Of a stretch of DNA of 64,000 nucleotides, positions 18,267 through 26,399 are shown one piece after another. A program made the translations under genes and the position numbers. The DNA is from an uncultured Anaerolineae bacterium (GTDB lineage Bacteria; Chloroflexota; Anaerolineae; Aggregatilineales; Phototrophicaceae). Within the stretch, counting starts at the first letter, position 1, and every line of letters begins with the position of its first letter. Below the pieces are notes generated by a model. That model made no database searches. It was not told the origin of the DNA and saw only the letters and a list, made by a program, of their open reading frames with translations. The stretch spans positions 103,709 through 167,708 of the forward strand of contig CAKQCB010000007.1 of assembly GCA_934216615.1 (NCBI GenBank). Direction: 5' to 3'.

Positions 18267-18905
18267 CTACGCGCCGCTTTCCACAGGAGAGATCAGGGAT
18301 TCCGTATTCGGATTAATATTTTGTAGGTACACTTCTAAATCCGCCGGAATATCAACATCCAGCAGGCGATCTGAATGATAAATCTCTACTCGCACGCCCG
18401 CTTCTTGTGCCAATTGGATGTGACGTAAAAAGCTACCCTCTCCATACGAATAAGGGATCAACCCGGGCGGGGTACTCATCAACGCATTGGTGCCGTTTTC
18501 GTTGCGGTCGGTGGCAATCACAATCGTGTTAAGCCGTGAACCTAAACGGATAATTTCGGTAATATCCTCAGCGGTGATCAACGGTAAATCTGCCGGCAGG
18601 ACCAAAACCGAATTTGCGCGCCAATCCCCCACAACGAGGGTTGCACGCATCAACGCATTATTTAATTCAGGCGCGCCACTTTCCTGTACTGTGTGTGCGC
18701 CTGCGTCCCGTGCGAGGGCCAGCGCCTTTGTATCACGGCTGATGACCAATACCCCCGCCACGGCAGGGACTGATTTTACGGTCTCAATCAAACGCAAAAG
18801 GGACTTTACCGCAAAGACCTCTCGCTGTTCTTGAGAGAGAACATCGGCTAAACGACTTTTTGCCCGCTTCAGCGGTTTTACGGGAATAATCACCCAAATA
18901 CTCAT
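18267..18905 (-). CDS. cofC: 2-phospho-lactate (or phosphoenolpyruvate) guanylyltransferase
   Basis: Activates a three-carbon phosphate with GTP in coenzyme F420 synthesis; the product is used by CofD. The 212 residues have the family start IPVKPLKRAKSRLA, the VISRDTKALALA segment, LPADLPL with the metal Asp, and DRNENGTNAL, which recognises guanine. The start codon overlaps the cofD stop (ATGA), so the pair is translationally coupled. Whether the substrate is 2-phospholactate, phosphoenolpyruvate or 3-phosphoglycerate cannot be read from the sequence. In the presence of an FbiB-C-like reductase next door, phosphoenolpyruvate is the better guess. Confidence 0.93.
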   Translation of the reverse strand: MSIWVIIPVKPLKRAKSRLADVLSQEQREVFAVKSLLRLIETVKSVPAVAGVLVISRDTKALALARDAGAHTVQESGAPELNNALMRATLVVGDWRANSVLVLPADLPLITAEDITEIIRLGSRLNTIVIATDRNENGTNALMSTPPGLIPYSYGEGSFLRHIQLAQEAGVRVEIYHSDRLLDVDIPADLEVYLQNINPNTESLISPVESGA

Positions 18906-19840
18906 GTAAATTGTCTACTTTCTATCCAGCGCAAGATATTTTCAGCAAGCACAATACGGTCTTGCTCTGTATTCATAATCGTATCAAAAGTTATGAGCGC
19001 GTTCACAAAAGGTTTCTCACCTTGATCGCGCACATCATAGACATACCCGTTGATGACCTCTCCGTAATAATCAGCAACGGTGCGACTGCTTATTTCATAT
19101 CCTAACTCGCCCATGATTTTTGCCGCAGGGCCTTTTATCGCTTTTCCATCGACAATCGGGCTTAAGGCAACGCGCGGAACCGAGCGCGACTTGATCAAAT
19201 CCCGCATACGTGGGATCGCCAAGATCGGTTCGATGGATAACCACGGGTTGGATGGCCCAACAAGGATCGCATCAGCAGTTTCAATCGCATATTGCACTTC
19301 AGGCGAAATGGTGGCTTCCTCAATCCCCCGATATTGAATGGACTGAACCACAGGCTGCCAACGATGTTTGACAAAATATTCTTGGAACTCTAATGCCCCA
19401 TGCGTTTCTGTATCTATCATCGTCCGAACAGGTTGATCCGTCATTGGCAATATTGTCTGAGAAATTCCCAATCGCTTTGTCAACCCTTGCGTAATAGTGG
19501 TGAGCCGTTCGCCTTGACGTAACGCCTGTGTGCGTAATAGATGGGTTGCGATATCACGATCACCAACGCCAAACCAACCGTCTTCTCCATAGGTGCGTAA
19601 CATCTCTAACATCATACGGGTGTCGTCTTCCAGCCCCCACCCGTTCGCCCTATTCACATGCCCGCTGAGCGTGTACATCAGCGTGTCTAAATCTGGAGAG
19701 ACATGCAATCCATAATACTCAAAGTCATCTCCAGTATTCACAATGACCGTTAGATTTTCATCATAAAGCTGGGCCAACCCGTGTGCTAATTTGGCACCGC
19801 CAACCCCGCCCACCAAGATCACCAATTTATTTAACGCCAC
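18902..19840 (-). CDS. cofD: 2-phospho-L-lactate transferase
   Basis: Transfers the activated phospho-acid from the CofC product to the deazaflavin Fo, giving F420-0 or dehydro-F420-0. The 312 residues carry the family start LVGGVGGAKLAHGLA, VNTGDDFEYYGLHVSPDLDT, GWGLEDDT, FGVGDRD and the VGPSNPWLSI block. It overlaps the nitroreductase upstream by 10 bases and cofC downstream by 4, a tight F420 sub-operon. The Fo synthase genes (cofG, cofH or fbiC) are not in this window. Confidence 0.95.
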   Translation of the reverse strand: MALNKLVILVGGVGGAKLAHGLAQLYDENLTVIVNTGDDFEYYGLHVSPDLDTLMYTLSGHVNRANGWGLEDDTRMMLEMLRTYGEDGWFGVGDRDIATHLLRTQALRQGERLTTITQGLTKRLGISQTILPMTDQPVRTMIDTETHGALEFQEYFVKHRWQPVVQSIQYRGIEEATISPEVQYAIETADAILVGPSNPWLSIEPILAIPRMRDLIKSRSVPRVALSPIVDGKAIKGPAAKIMGELGYEISSRTVADYYGEVINGYVYDVRDQGEKPFVNALITFDTIMNTEQDRIVLAENILRWIESRQFT

Positions 19841-20430
19841 AATATACTTCTTTCCACAGGATGACGAGTTTTTTCTTTTACTTCCGCGGGATACCCCAAC
19901 GTGACCAACCCTTGAGGTTGCCAGTCTTCAGGAAGATCGAGCGTTGTCTTTAACACATCAGGCACAAACAGCGGGGCACACATCCAACATGCGCCCAACC
20001 CTTCCGCATGGGACGCTAACAAGAGGTTTTGTCCGGCCATCGCCACACTTTGCACAGCCATGATGTATTCATTGTGACTACGACGCGGATCGGGGTAAAT
20101 ATCCATGTCTACCAGAGAAACGCAAACGAGGATCAATACCTGCGCCCCCGTAATCCGCGCATAGGAACGGGTAACATCCGCTTGGATGATGGCTTCAGCG
20201 ACGCCATCGGCTTGCAAATCCCGTTGTAAACGGGTTCCCATCGCCGAGGCGAGCTGTTCTTTGACCGCATCCGTTTGGATGACACAAAACCGCCACGGCT
20301 GACGATTGTGCGCCGACGCCGCCCAAACCGCCGTGTTCAAGATCGCGTCAATTTTTTCACGCGGTACGGGTTCAGATGTATAACGTCGAATGGTGCGACG
20401 GTTACGAATCGTCTCTAAAAAGACATTCAT
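19831..20430 (-). CDS. FMN nitroreductase, FbiB C-terminal-like; likely dehydro-F420-0 reductase
   Basis: A 199-residue nitroreductase-fold protein: RNRRTIRRYTSEPVP, SAHNRQPWRF, and a C-terminal part with MDIYPDPRR, GLGACWMCAPLF and LPEDWQPQGLVTLGYP. These blocks look like the C-terminal half of mycobacterial FbiB, which reduces dehydro-F420-0 with FMN. In FbiB this domain is fused to the CofE domain; here it is a separate gene between cofE and cofD, so the two halves are split. This placement supports the F420 role over a detoxifying nitroreductase. Confidence 0.82.
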   Translation of the reverse strand: MNVFLETIRNRRTIRRYTSEPVPREKIDAILNTAVWAASAHNRQPWRFCVIQTDAVKEQLASAMGTRLQRDLQADGVAEAIIQADVTRSYARITGAQVLILVCVSLVDMDIYPDPRRSHNEYIMAVQSVAMAGQNLLLASHAEGLGACWMCAPLFVPDVLKTTLDLPEDWQPQGLVTLGYPAEVKEKTRHPVERSILWR

Positions 20431-20479
20431 CTCACCTTCGCCTCATTCACCGTTTTGATGAAGTCATGTATGCTGAAAA

Positions 20480-21244
20480 TCAATATAAGCTCTGTTGTGC
20501 TGGGCGGTTTAATTCGCTTGCATGGCCTTCTACAGGTGCAAATTCTAAACCGCGTAAATGAACAATAGGACGGCCTTCACTGCCTTCACCCGTCAGCAAA
20601 TTTGCCGCCGATGCGACCATATCCGCGTAGCCTTGCATACTTATTTTTAAGACGCGCCCAAACAAGTCTTCATTTCCACGTAAGTCTAACAACGCGGGTA
20701 AGCCAGCGACGCCAATCGCAACGCCGACATTTCCCATGCGGAATGGGCGCCCGTGCGAGTCGCTGATGACGACGCCCACCTCTGCGCCTGTCTGGTCGCG
20801 TAATGCTTGACGCAAACGTTCCGCAGAAGCGTCAGGGTCTAGGGGTAACAACAAAACGTGATTGTCGTCGCCATCTACATTAGATTGGTCAATGCCCCCG
20901 TTTGCAGAGATAAACCCAAGCCGATGCTGAACGACCAAAACCCCACTGCCGACCCGCGAAACGCTTTGCGCTTCTTGTAACACCAGTTCAACAATGCGCG
21001 GGTCTTTGCCCGTTTGTTCGGCCAGTTCAAACGCTTGCGCGCTCGGCTCTACTGCCCGTAAATCAAATTGTCTCCCTTCTGACTTGGAGACAATTTTAGA
21101 AGTTACGACCACGGCATCCCCTGTTTGCAACGTCAGCCCTGCACGTTGCAACCCCTCAAGGATCATTTGATCAAGCGCATCGTCCTTTTGAATGAGGGGA
21201 ACCTCTGGCAGTGCGGTGATCTTCAATTGGCGTAAATCAGTCAC
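20480..21244 (-). CDS. cofE: coenzyme F420-0:L-glutamate ligase
   Basis: Adds glutamate residues to F420-0 with GTP, making the polyglutamyl tail. The 254 residues have the CofE blocks [61 protein letters not shown] and [15 protein letters not shown]. It lacks the C-terminal reductase domain of FbiB, which is encoded separately 49 bases downstream. It follows npdG with a single intergenic base, so the order npdG-cofE-nitroreductase-cofD-cofC forms one F420 unit. Confidence 0.94.
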   Translation of the reverse strand: MTDLRQLKITALPEVPLIQKDDALDQMILEGLQRAGLTLQTGDAVVVTSKIVSKSEGRQFDLRAVEPSAQAFELAEQTGKDPRIVELVLQEAQSVSRVGSGVLVVQHRLGFISANGGIDQSNVDGDDNHVLLLPLDPDASAERLRQALRDQTGAEVGVVISDSHGRPFRMGNVGVAIGVAGLPALLDLRGNEDLFGRVLKISMQGYADMVASAANLLTGEGSEGRPIVHLRGLEFAPVEGHASELNRPAQQSLY

Positions 21245-21245
21245 G

Positions 21246-21920
21246 TTATGAAATCCCAGTAATACGAATACCCGCGCCCTTCACGCCATATTTTCTATTG
21301 ATGTACAGCAAAACCGCGGTCAAGGCTTCGGCGGCGACTGCGTTTGCCAACGGGCCAGCATCGATGCCCCGCATGCCCGCCGCTTCGACCAACTTAATCA
21401 CTTCTTCTTTTGCTTCGGCATCATCGCTGGAAATGAGGACATCACAATCGACGGCCATTTCTGGCTCGCTTATTTTTTCCGCGCTGACATTTTGAAACGC
21501 CGAAACGAGGCGCACAGAATCGCCAAGGATGGCCGCCGCTTCTAGCGCTGCCGCGTGCCCTTCGGGCACAAAAACAGTGCGGACTTTCGGCGGTTGTAAC
21601 GGCACCGTCACATCGACAAGAATCTTGCCCGCCATCAACGCTTTTAAGCCTTCGAGCGTGGCTTTTTGCGCGCTGTAGGGAACGGTCAGCACCAAAATAT
21701 CCGCATCACGAATGGCGTCTTCGTTCGACTTGCCGATGAGATATTCCCCGCCAATTTGCGCATTCAATTCGGCGGCGCGGGTGACTGCTCGTTCAGCATC
21801 GCGCGAACCGATGATGACATGATAGCCTTGCAACGCCCAGCGCATCGCTAAACCGGAACCTTCTTTTCCTGTTCCCCCTAAAACCGCAACACTCACTAGG
21901 GTTCGTTCATTGTCCGTCAT
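21246..21920 (-). CDS. npdG: F420-dependent NADP reductase
   Basis: Moves hydride between reduced F420 and NADP+. The 224-residue protein has the NADP-binding start VAVLGGTGKEGSGLAMRWA, then VIIGSRDAERA with the Ser-Arg pair for the NADP 2'-phosphate, ADILVLTVPY, GKILVDVTVPL and a C-terminal RKYGVKGAGIRITG. Length and motifs match NpdG. It begins 19 bases after ssnA upstream and leads the F420 genes, so the organism can both make F420 and couple it to the NADP pool. Confidence 0.93.
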   Translation of the reverse strand: MTDNERTLVSVAVLGGTGKEGSGLAMRWALQGYHVIIGSRDAERAVTRAAELNAQIGGEYLIGKSNEDAIRDADILVLTVPYSAQKATLEGLKALMAGKILVDVTVPLQPPKVRTVFVPEGHAAALEAAAILGDSVRLVSAFQNVSAEKISEPEMAVDCDVLISSDDAEAKEEVIKLVEAAGMRGIDAGPLANAVAAEALTAVLLYINRKYGVKGAGIRITGIS

Positions 21921-21939
21921 AAGACCTCTATTCTATGAA

Positions 21940-23280
21940 TTATGCCTGCGCATAAGATTGATAACGTTCCCAAACACGCGGGGCTAATTCCATCGCCACG
22001 CGTGTGATTTCTGTCTCATCCAACGTCAGCAGTTGACGATCTCGCATCAACACGACCCCATCTACAATCGTAGTCGTGATCATTGACGCTTCAAAGCCAA
22101 ACAAAATATGCCAAGGAAGGTTCCCATCCGTGAATGGGGTAAATGGTTGATAATTGACAAAAATCATATCGGCTTGTGCGCCGACAATCAATTGTCCAAG
22201 CTGTTTCTCTGGGAAGAAAGTCTCAACCAAGCGGGCGTTATTTTGAGTAGCGATCATGGCAATGTCCGCCCCATTCGCTTGACGCGCATCACGACTGACC
22301 AGCTTGTGCATAAAATACGCCGCTTTCCAGTCTTCCCACATCACATTTGAAAAGCCATCATTCCCCAAACACAATTTTTGACCTTGTGAGATCATGGTGT
22401 CGAAGGCCATCGCGCCGACCGCATTATTCATGTTCGAGCGCGGTTGATGAGTGATCCATGTGCCTGTTTCTTTCAAGATCGCCAGTTCGTCGTCATCAAC
22501 ATGCACACAATGCGCGGCGATGCTCTTTGCGCCTAAGATGCCTAATTGGTTTAGACGTGGGATTACGCACATCCCATACTTTTCTAAACTATCTTGCTCA
22601 TCGGCTTCATGTTCTGCTACATGGATATGAAACCCTGCACTGTCGGGCAAGACGTCACGACATTTACGTAAGGTCGCATCAGAAAGCGACAAACTGGCAT
22701 GTAAGCCGAATGTCCCGCGAATCCGTGGATGCGACGCATACTTCTGAATGAAGCGTACATTTTCAGCAATGCCTGCTTCGGCTTTATCCATCCCATCACG
22801 ATCCGTGACTTCATAACATAACACACCGCGTAAACCGGCGGTGGTCATGGCTTCGGCGATGAGGTCCAAACTGCCTTCTATCGCATTAGGGCTGGCGTGA
22901 TGATCGACCAGCGTCGTCGTCCCATGCTTGATCGCATCCACCAAGCACACCAAAGCGCTCGCCCGAACCGCATCACGATCCAAGGCTTTATCAAGGTTCC
23001 ACCACAACCGCGTCAAAATGGCGGGGAAATCAATCGGCGGTTCGCCGGGGATTCCCATCCCGCGTGCATAAGCCCCGTAAAAATGGGTGTGCGCGCAGAT
23101 ATTACCGGGCATCACCCACTGCCCTTTGGCATCCATGATTTCGGCTTGTGGGTACAAGGCCACGAGTTCAGCGGTGGGGCCGATCTGGCGAATCACACCC
23201 TCTTCAATATAAATGGCGTGGTCGGTCAAAACTCGGTTGGGGTTTTCCCACGTGACCAACGTTCCATGGGTAATGAGCAT
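21940..23280 (-). CDS. ssnA: SsnA-type aminohydrolase
   Basis: A 446-residue amidohydrolase-superfamily protein matching E. coli SsnA in length and blocks: AHTHFYGAYARG with the HxH metal motif, LVDHHASPNAIEGSLD, HIHVAEHEADE, AAHCVHVDDDE, THQPRSNMNNAVG and LGNDGFSN with the catalytic Asp. SsnA is a purine-cluster deaminase whose exact substrate is not settled in my knowledge. It clusters with ygeW, ygeY and carbamate kinase here as in enterobacteria and gut anaerobes. The 5' end overlaps the preceding 170-residue hypothetical by 55 bases. Confidence 0.92.
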   Translation of the reverse strand: MLITHGTLVTWENPNRVLTDHAIYIEEGVIRQIGPTAELVALYPQAEIMDAKGQWVMPGNICAHTHFYGAYARGMGIPGEPPIDFPAILTRLWWNLDKALDRDAVRASALVCLVDAIKHGTTTLVDHHASPNAIEGSLDLIAEAMTTAGLRGVLCYEVTDRDGMDKAEAGIAENVRFIQKYASHPRIRGTFGLHASLSLSDATLRKCRDVLPDSAGFHIHVAEHEADEQDSLEKYGMCVIPRLNQLGILGAKSIAAHCVHVDDDELAILKETGTWITHQPRSNMNNAVGAMAFDTMISQGQKLCLGNDGFSNVMWEDWKAAYFMHKLVSRDARQANGADIAMIATQNNARLVETFFPEKQLGQLIVGAQADMIFVNYQPFTPFTDGNLPWHILFGFEASMITTTIVDGVVLMRDRQLLTLDETEITRVAMELAPRVWERYQSYAQA

Positions 23281-23738
23281 TGGATTTTTCCTTTAATGGG
23301 ACGTGCATAATATACACGGTCAACAAAATAAGTATTTTTGCTATATAAATCGCGAATCGTCTTAGCGACTGAGAACCGATCCCAAGTTGTGTAGATAAAG
23401 GTAATCGGTCGGTGTGAGGTGTTTTTGACAGGGGGTAATTTTTCTTGGATGTCCCCTAACGCAATGCGATAATACACTTCATCCGCACGGGGATGACTCG
23501 GTTCGGCAGGCAGTAAGTCACGGCGTAGGGCCAATTCAAGCCCAACCCGAGGCGCATAATAATAGATTGCACCGCCACGCACGCCTAACCCACCGCTTAA
23601 AAAGAAAGCGACGTAATCGGTAAAAATCCCATTCGGTAACGCCCGTTGTGGAACCCGATACCATCGCTCAGACATCAACAACTGAAGATCGCGTTTGCGA
23701 TTCACCACCCCTACCAAGACGCGATCTTCAGCAAACAT
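23226..23738 (-). CDS. hypothetical protein, unknown function
   Basis: Not recognised. The 170 residues are soluble, basic and rich in Tyr and Arg, with blocks VNRKRDLQLL, ERWYRVP, FFLSGGLG, AIYYYAPRVG and FIYTTWDRF. The central YYYAP...EVYYRIALG region looks like a compact beta fold. It starts 2 bases after the PLP-enzyme stop and overlaps ssnA by 55 bases, a long overlap that suggests translational coupling. Because it is enclosed by purine genes it may take part in that pathway or in its control; no DNA-binding motif can be pointed to. Confidence 0.7.
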   Translation of the reverse strand: MFAEDRVLVGVVNRKRDLQLLMSERWYRVPQRALPNGIFTDYVAFFLSGGLGVRGGAIYYYAPRVGLELALRRDLLPAEPSHPRADEVYYRIALGDIQEKLPPVKNTSHRPITFIYTTWDRFSVAKTIRDLYSKNTYFVDRVYYARPIKGKIQCSLPMERWSRGKTPTEF

Positions 23739-23740
23739 GT

Positions 23741-25120
23741 TTATGAACCACGCACAGCCAACAAACGTTGGTCAATTTCTTGAACTAAGGCTTGATGCGC
23801 TTCCCACCATGCAGGGTCTTTTTGAGCATCCAATTCTTCGACGCTCTTTCCCTGCTGCTCCACCCATGTATAGTATTTGAGGTTGTGCCAACGCAGACGC
23901 ACATCCGGCGTGCCGTTCAAAACCCAGTCGGTACGCATACCATGAAAAAGGCTTTCCACCCGCCCCACCGTCGCGGCTTCGTCGAGCGTGCCGAACATTT
24001 CGGCCATGTCCGCCATCACCGAGTGATAGCGATCTAACGCATCGGTGGCTACCGTCGCCACCACGTCACCAGCGCCCAACCCATAATATTTTGCCGTCTT
24101 GATGGCACCCAAAATATTACACAACCCGCTGATGCCAAACAGCGTTCCAAGTTCCGCGACCATTTCAGCATCAATGCCGTAGCGGTCAACCAACACTTGG
24201 CGAGAACCTTCTTCAGCCAACACCTGAAGCGCTTTTTTACATTCCATGTCATCAATGCACATGAGCGCGTCCATATTCAGGACGTTGTGCACCCATGTCA
24301 CATGCTTATCGCCGATGCCTTGAATATCATGCGAGCCATAACCGTTATTAAATAACGTGGGGCATTGAATCGGCTCTAGGCCAACAATCTTATGATCGCT
24401 CCATACTTGTTTTAGACGATCCCCCGCGGCAATCGTGCCGGAACTGCCCATCGCGCTCACGAACGCGTTGATCTTACCCTGTCCGATGCCTTTAGCCGCG
24501 AGAACGTCCGCCAGTTCAACCAATGTATTTCCTGTCACGTGGTAATGAAACCGATAATTTCCCATCACCTCAAATTGGTTCAAAATACGGATGTTTGGGT
24601 CACTTTTCCGCAACCGATGGGTTTCATCGTAAATTTCTTTGACATTACTTTCAGAACCCACCGTTTTATTGACTTGAGCGCCATAGCGCTCGATACGTTC
24701 AAAGCGTTCACGGGTCATGCCTTCGGGCAGAACCACGAGACTTTTACACCCCATACGCCCGCCAACCCACGCCCCGCCAATGCCGTAATTGCCCGTTGAC
24801 GGCCAGACTAAGGTATGAACAGCGGGGTCCACTTCGCCAAATAATTCTTTTTCCAACAAGACCGAATAGGCCGCGCCGACTTTGTGACTGCCAGATGGAA
24901 AATCGCGCCCATAAATCACCACAATGTCGGCCTCAACCCCGGTCAAGGCTTTGGGCAGGACCACGTGATAAATCTCGTTCTTCTCGTCGCGCCATGTGAT
25001 GTTAAACAGATTGATGGGATCAAGCGGGTCAGCATATTTGGCGGCAATCGCCTTAGCACGAATTTCGGGATCAATTTTTTCGGGGTGCAGCATCTCTTCA
25101 AAAGTAGGGCCTGTAATCAT
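23741..25120 (-). CDS. PLP-dependent fold-type II lyase, unknown specificity
   Basis: A 459-residue enzyme of the tryptophan synthase beta/cysteine synthase fold. The PLP lysine is K80 in SGSHKVGAA, the substrate loop is WPSTGNYGIG (about 107-116), and the phosphate-binding glycine loop is AMGSSGTIAAG (about 223-233). A long C-terminal extension (from about 380) is rich in Trp and acidic residues. In E. coli and gut anaerobes this genomic position holds YgeX, diaminopropionate ammonia-lyase; this protein shares the fold but not the YgeX landmark around its lysine. Inference: it removes ammonia from a diamino or ureido-amino acid in the same route. Cysteine desulfhydrase activity is an alternative. 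Confidence 0.8.
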   Translation of the reverse strand: MITGPTFEEMLHPEKIDPEIRAKAIAAKYADPLDPINLFNITWRDEKNEIYHVVLPKALTGVEADIVVIYGRDFPSGSHKVGAAYSVLLEKELFGEVDPAVHTLVWPSTGNYGIGGAWVGGRMGCKSLVVLPEGMTRERFERIERYGAQVNKTVGSESNVKEIYDETHRLRKSDPNIRILNQFEVMGNYRFHYHVTGNTLVELADVLAAKGIGQGKINAFVSAMGSSGTIAAGDRLKQVWSDHKIVGLEPIQCPTLFNNGYGSHDIQGIGDKHVTWVHNVLNMDALMCIDDMECKKALQVLAEEGSRQVLVDRYGIDAEMVAELGTLFGISGLCNILGAIKTAKYYGLGAGDVVATVATDALDRYHSVMADMAEMFGTLDEAATVGRVESLFHGMRTDWVLNGTPDVRLRWHNLKYYTWVEQQGKSVEELDAQKDPAWWEAHQALVQEIDQRLLAVRGS

Positions 25121-25155
25121 AAAAATGCCAACTTTCTATGGTCGGGTATCTAAGT

Positions 25156-25419
25156 TTAAGAATCGTGACTGCCCTCATCCGTCGAGGGAGGCGGTGTAAT
25201 CTCTAATGCTTGTTCCATTTCCCGCATCGCACTGTAGATTTCGTCTCGTTTGTGCGCTAATTTGCGGTAATGGGCAAATTCTTCCGACGGGATATTTTCG
25301 CTCATCCCGCCATATTTCATAATAAGGTTATCTATTTCTTCGTCGAGCGCTTCATAAGAAAGCACCAAATTTTGATACTCTATAATTTGATTGTATGGAG
25401 GTTTACTCGAATCGTCCAT
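25156..25419 (-). CDS. small coiled-coil protein, unknown
   Basis: Not recognised. The 87 residues are acidic, mostly helical (about 12-70, with heptad-like hydrophobics), and end in a Pro/Thr/Ser-rich tail. It overlaps the glycosyltransferase gene by one base and lies 35 bases before the PLP enzyme. Tight spacing and a normal start make it a real gene, but no function can be offered. Confidence 0.65.
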   Translation of the reverse strand: MDDSSKPPYNQIIEYQNLVLSYEALDEEIDNLIMKYGGMSENIPSEEFAHYRKLAHKRDEIYSAMREMEQALEITPPPSTDEGSHDS

Positions 25420-26399
25420 TAGTGCTGCGCCTTATTTTTAGGGACATTTTCATCAAAGCCCGTCGAACGCGCCACCACATACAAAGGGCGGTTTCGCGTC
25501 TCATCATACGTGCGTGCGACATACTGCCCCAAAATGAACAAAAAGAATAATTGGAAGGAACTGGTCAACAATAATAATATGATGGTGGTCGCTTGCCCGC
25601 CAAAGAACTCATTACCGAGCGACAGGCGTAAAATAGCCACAACCGGAATCGCCAACAGTGCAAGCATCCCTAAGATCAAGCTCACATACACCATAATTTG
25701 CAGGGGAAAATATGAGAAGCTGGTGATGGCATCCAACGCAAAACGAAGCATTTTACGGAAGGGATAATTGGTCACCCCGCTGTGACGTGCTTCGCGCACG
25801 TAATACACGCCCGTTTGTTTAAACCCAACCCAACTGGTCATGCCCCGAATAAAGCGATTATGCTCACGCATGGCGGTCAAAACATCCGCGACACTGCGAT
25901 CCATCAAGCGAAAATCACCCGTGTCTACGGGAATCTCCACATCGGTGATGCGGTAGATGACACGGTAGAACAGCTTGGCAGTGAACAGCTTGAACCAACT
26001 TTCGCCTTTGCGTTCTTTACGCACCGCATATACAACTTGATAGCCTGCTTGCCACCGTTCGATCATCTCATGGATGAGTTCCGGCGGGTCTTGCAAATCC
26101 GCGTCGATCAAGACCACCGCATCGCCCGAAGCATAATCCATCCCCGCAGTCACCGCTGTTTGATGCCCAAAGTTACGCGCAAAATGGATGGTCTTCACAG
26201 CAGGGTCTTCAGCCGCGATCTTCTCCATCAGTTCCGGAGAAGCGTCCCGACTGCCATCGTTCACCATAATGAGTTCCCACGGCTCACCCGTCACATCCAT
26301 CACGGTTTTGATGCGTTGATGTAACAACTCAATGTTCCCTTCTTCGTTGTAAATGGGGGCGACGATTGAATAACGCGGTTTGGCTTGTTCAGTTGTCAT
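25419..26399 (-). CDS. DPM1/GtrB-like family 2 glycosyltransferase
   Basis: A 326-residue membrane glycosyltransferase that would load a sugar onto a polyprenyl phosphate. The GT-A domain (1 to about 225) has VAPIYNEEGNIELL, MVNDGSRDAS and the metal motif DADLQDPPELI. Two C-terminal membrane helices (about 236-262 and 271-295) follow, as in GtrB and dolichol-phosphate mannosyltransferase-like proteins. It may supply the lipid-linked donor for the GT39-like protein at 13358-15904. It overlaps thrC by 4 bases. Confidence 0.9.
   Translation of the reverse strand: MTTEQAKPRYSIVAPIYNEEGNIELLHQRIKTVMDVTGEPWELIMVNDGSRDASPELMEKIAAEDPAVKTIHFARNFGHQTAVTAGMDYASGDAVVLIDADLQDPPELIHEMIERWQAGYQVVYAVRKERKGESWFKLFTAKLFYRVIYRITDVEIPVDTGDFRLMDRSVADVLTAMREHNRFIRGMTSWVGFKQTGVYYVREARHSGVTNYPFRKMLRFALDAITSFSYFPLQIMVYVSLILGMLALLAIPVVAILRLSLGNEFFGGQATTIILLLLTSSFQLFFLFILGQYVARTYDETRNRPLYVVARSTGFDENVPKNKAQH

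Noticed and set aside
23741..25120. Calling the PLP enzyme YgeX
   Set aside because: The segment around the PLP lysine and the length of the C-terminal part differ from YgeX; only the fold and position agree.
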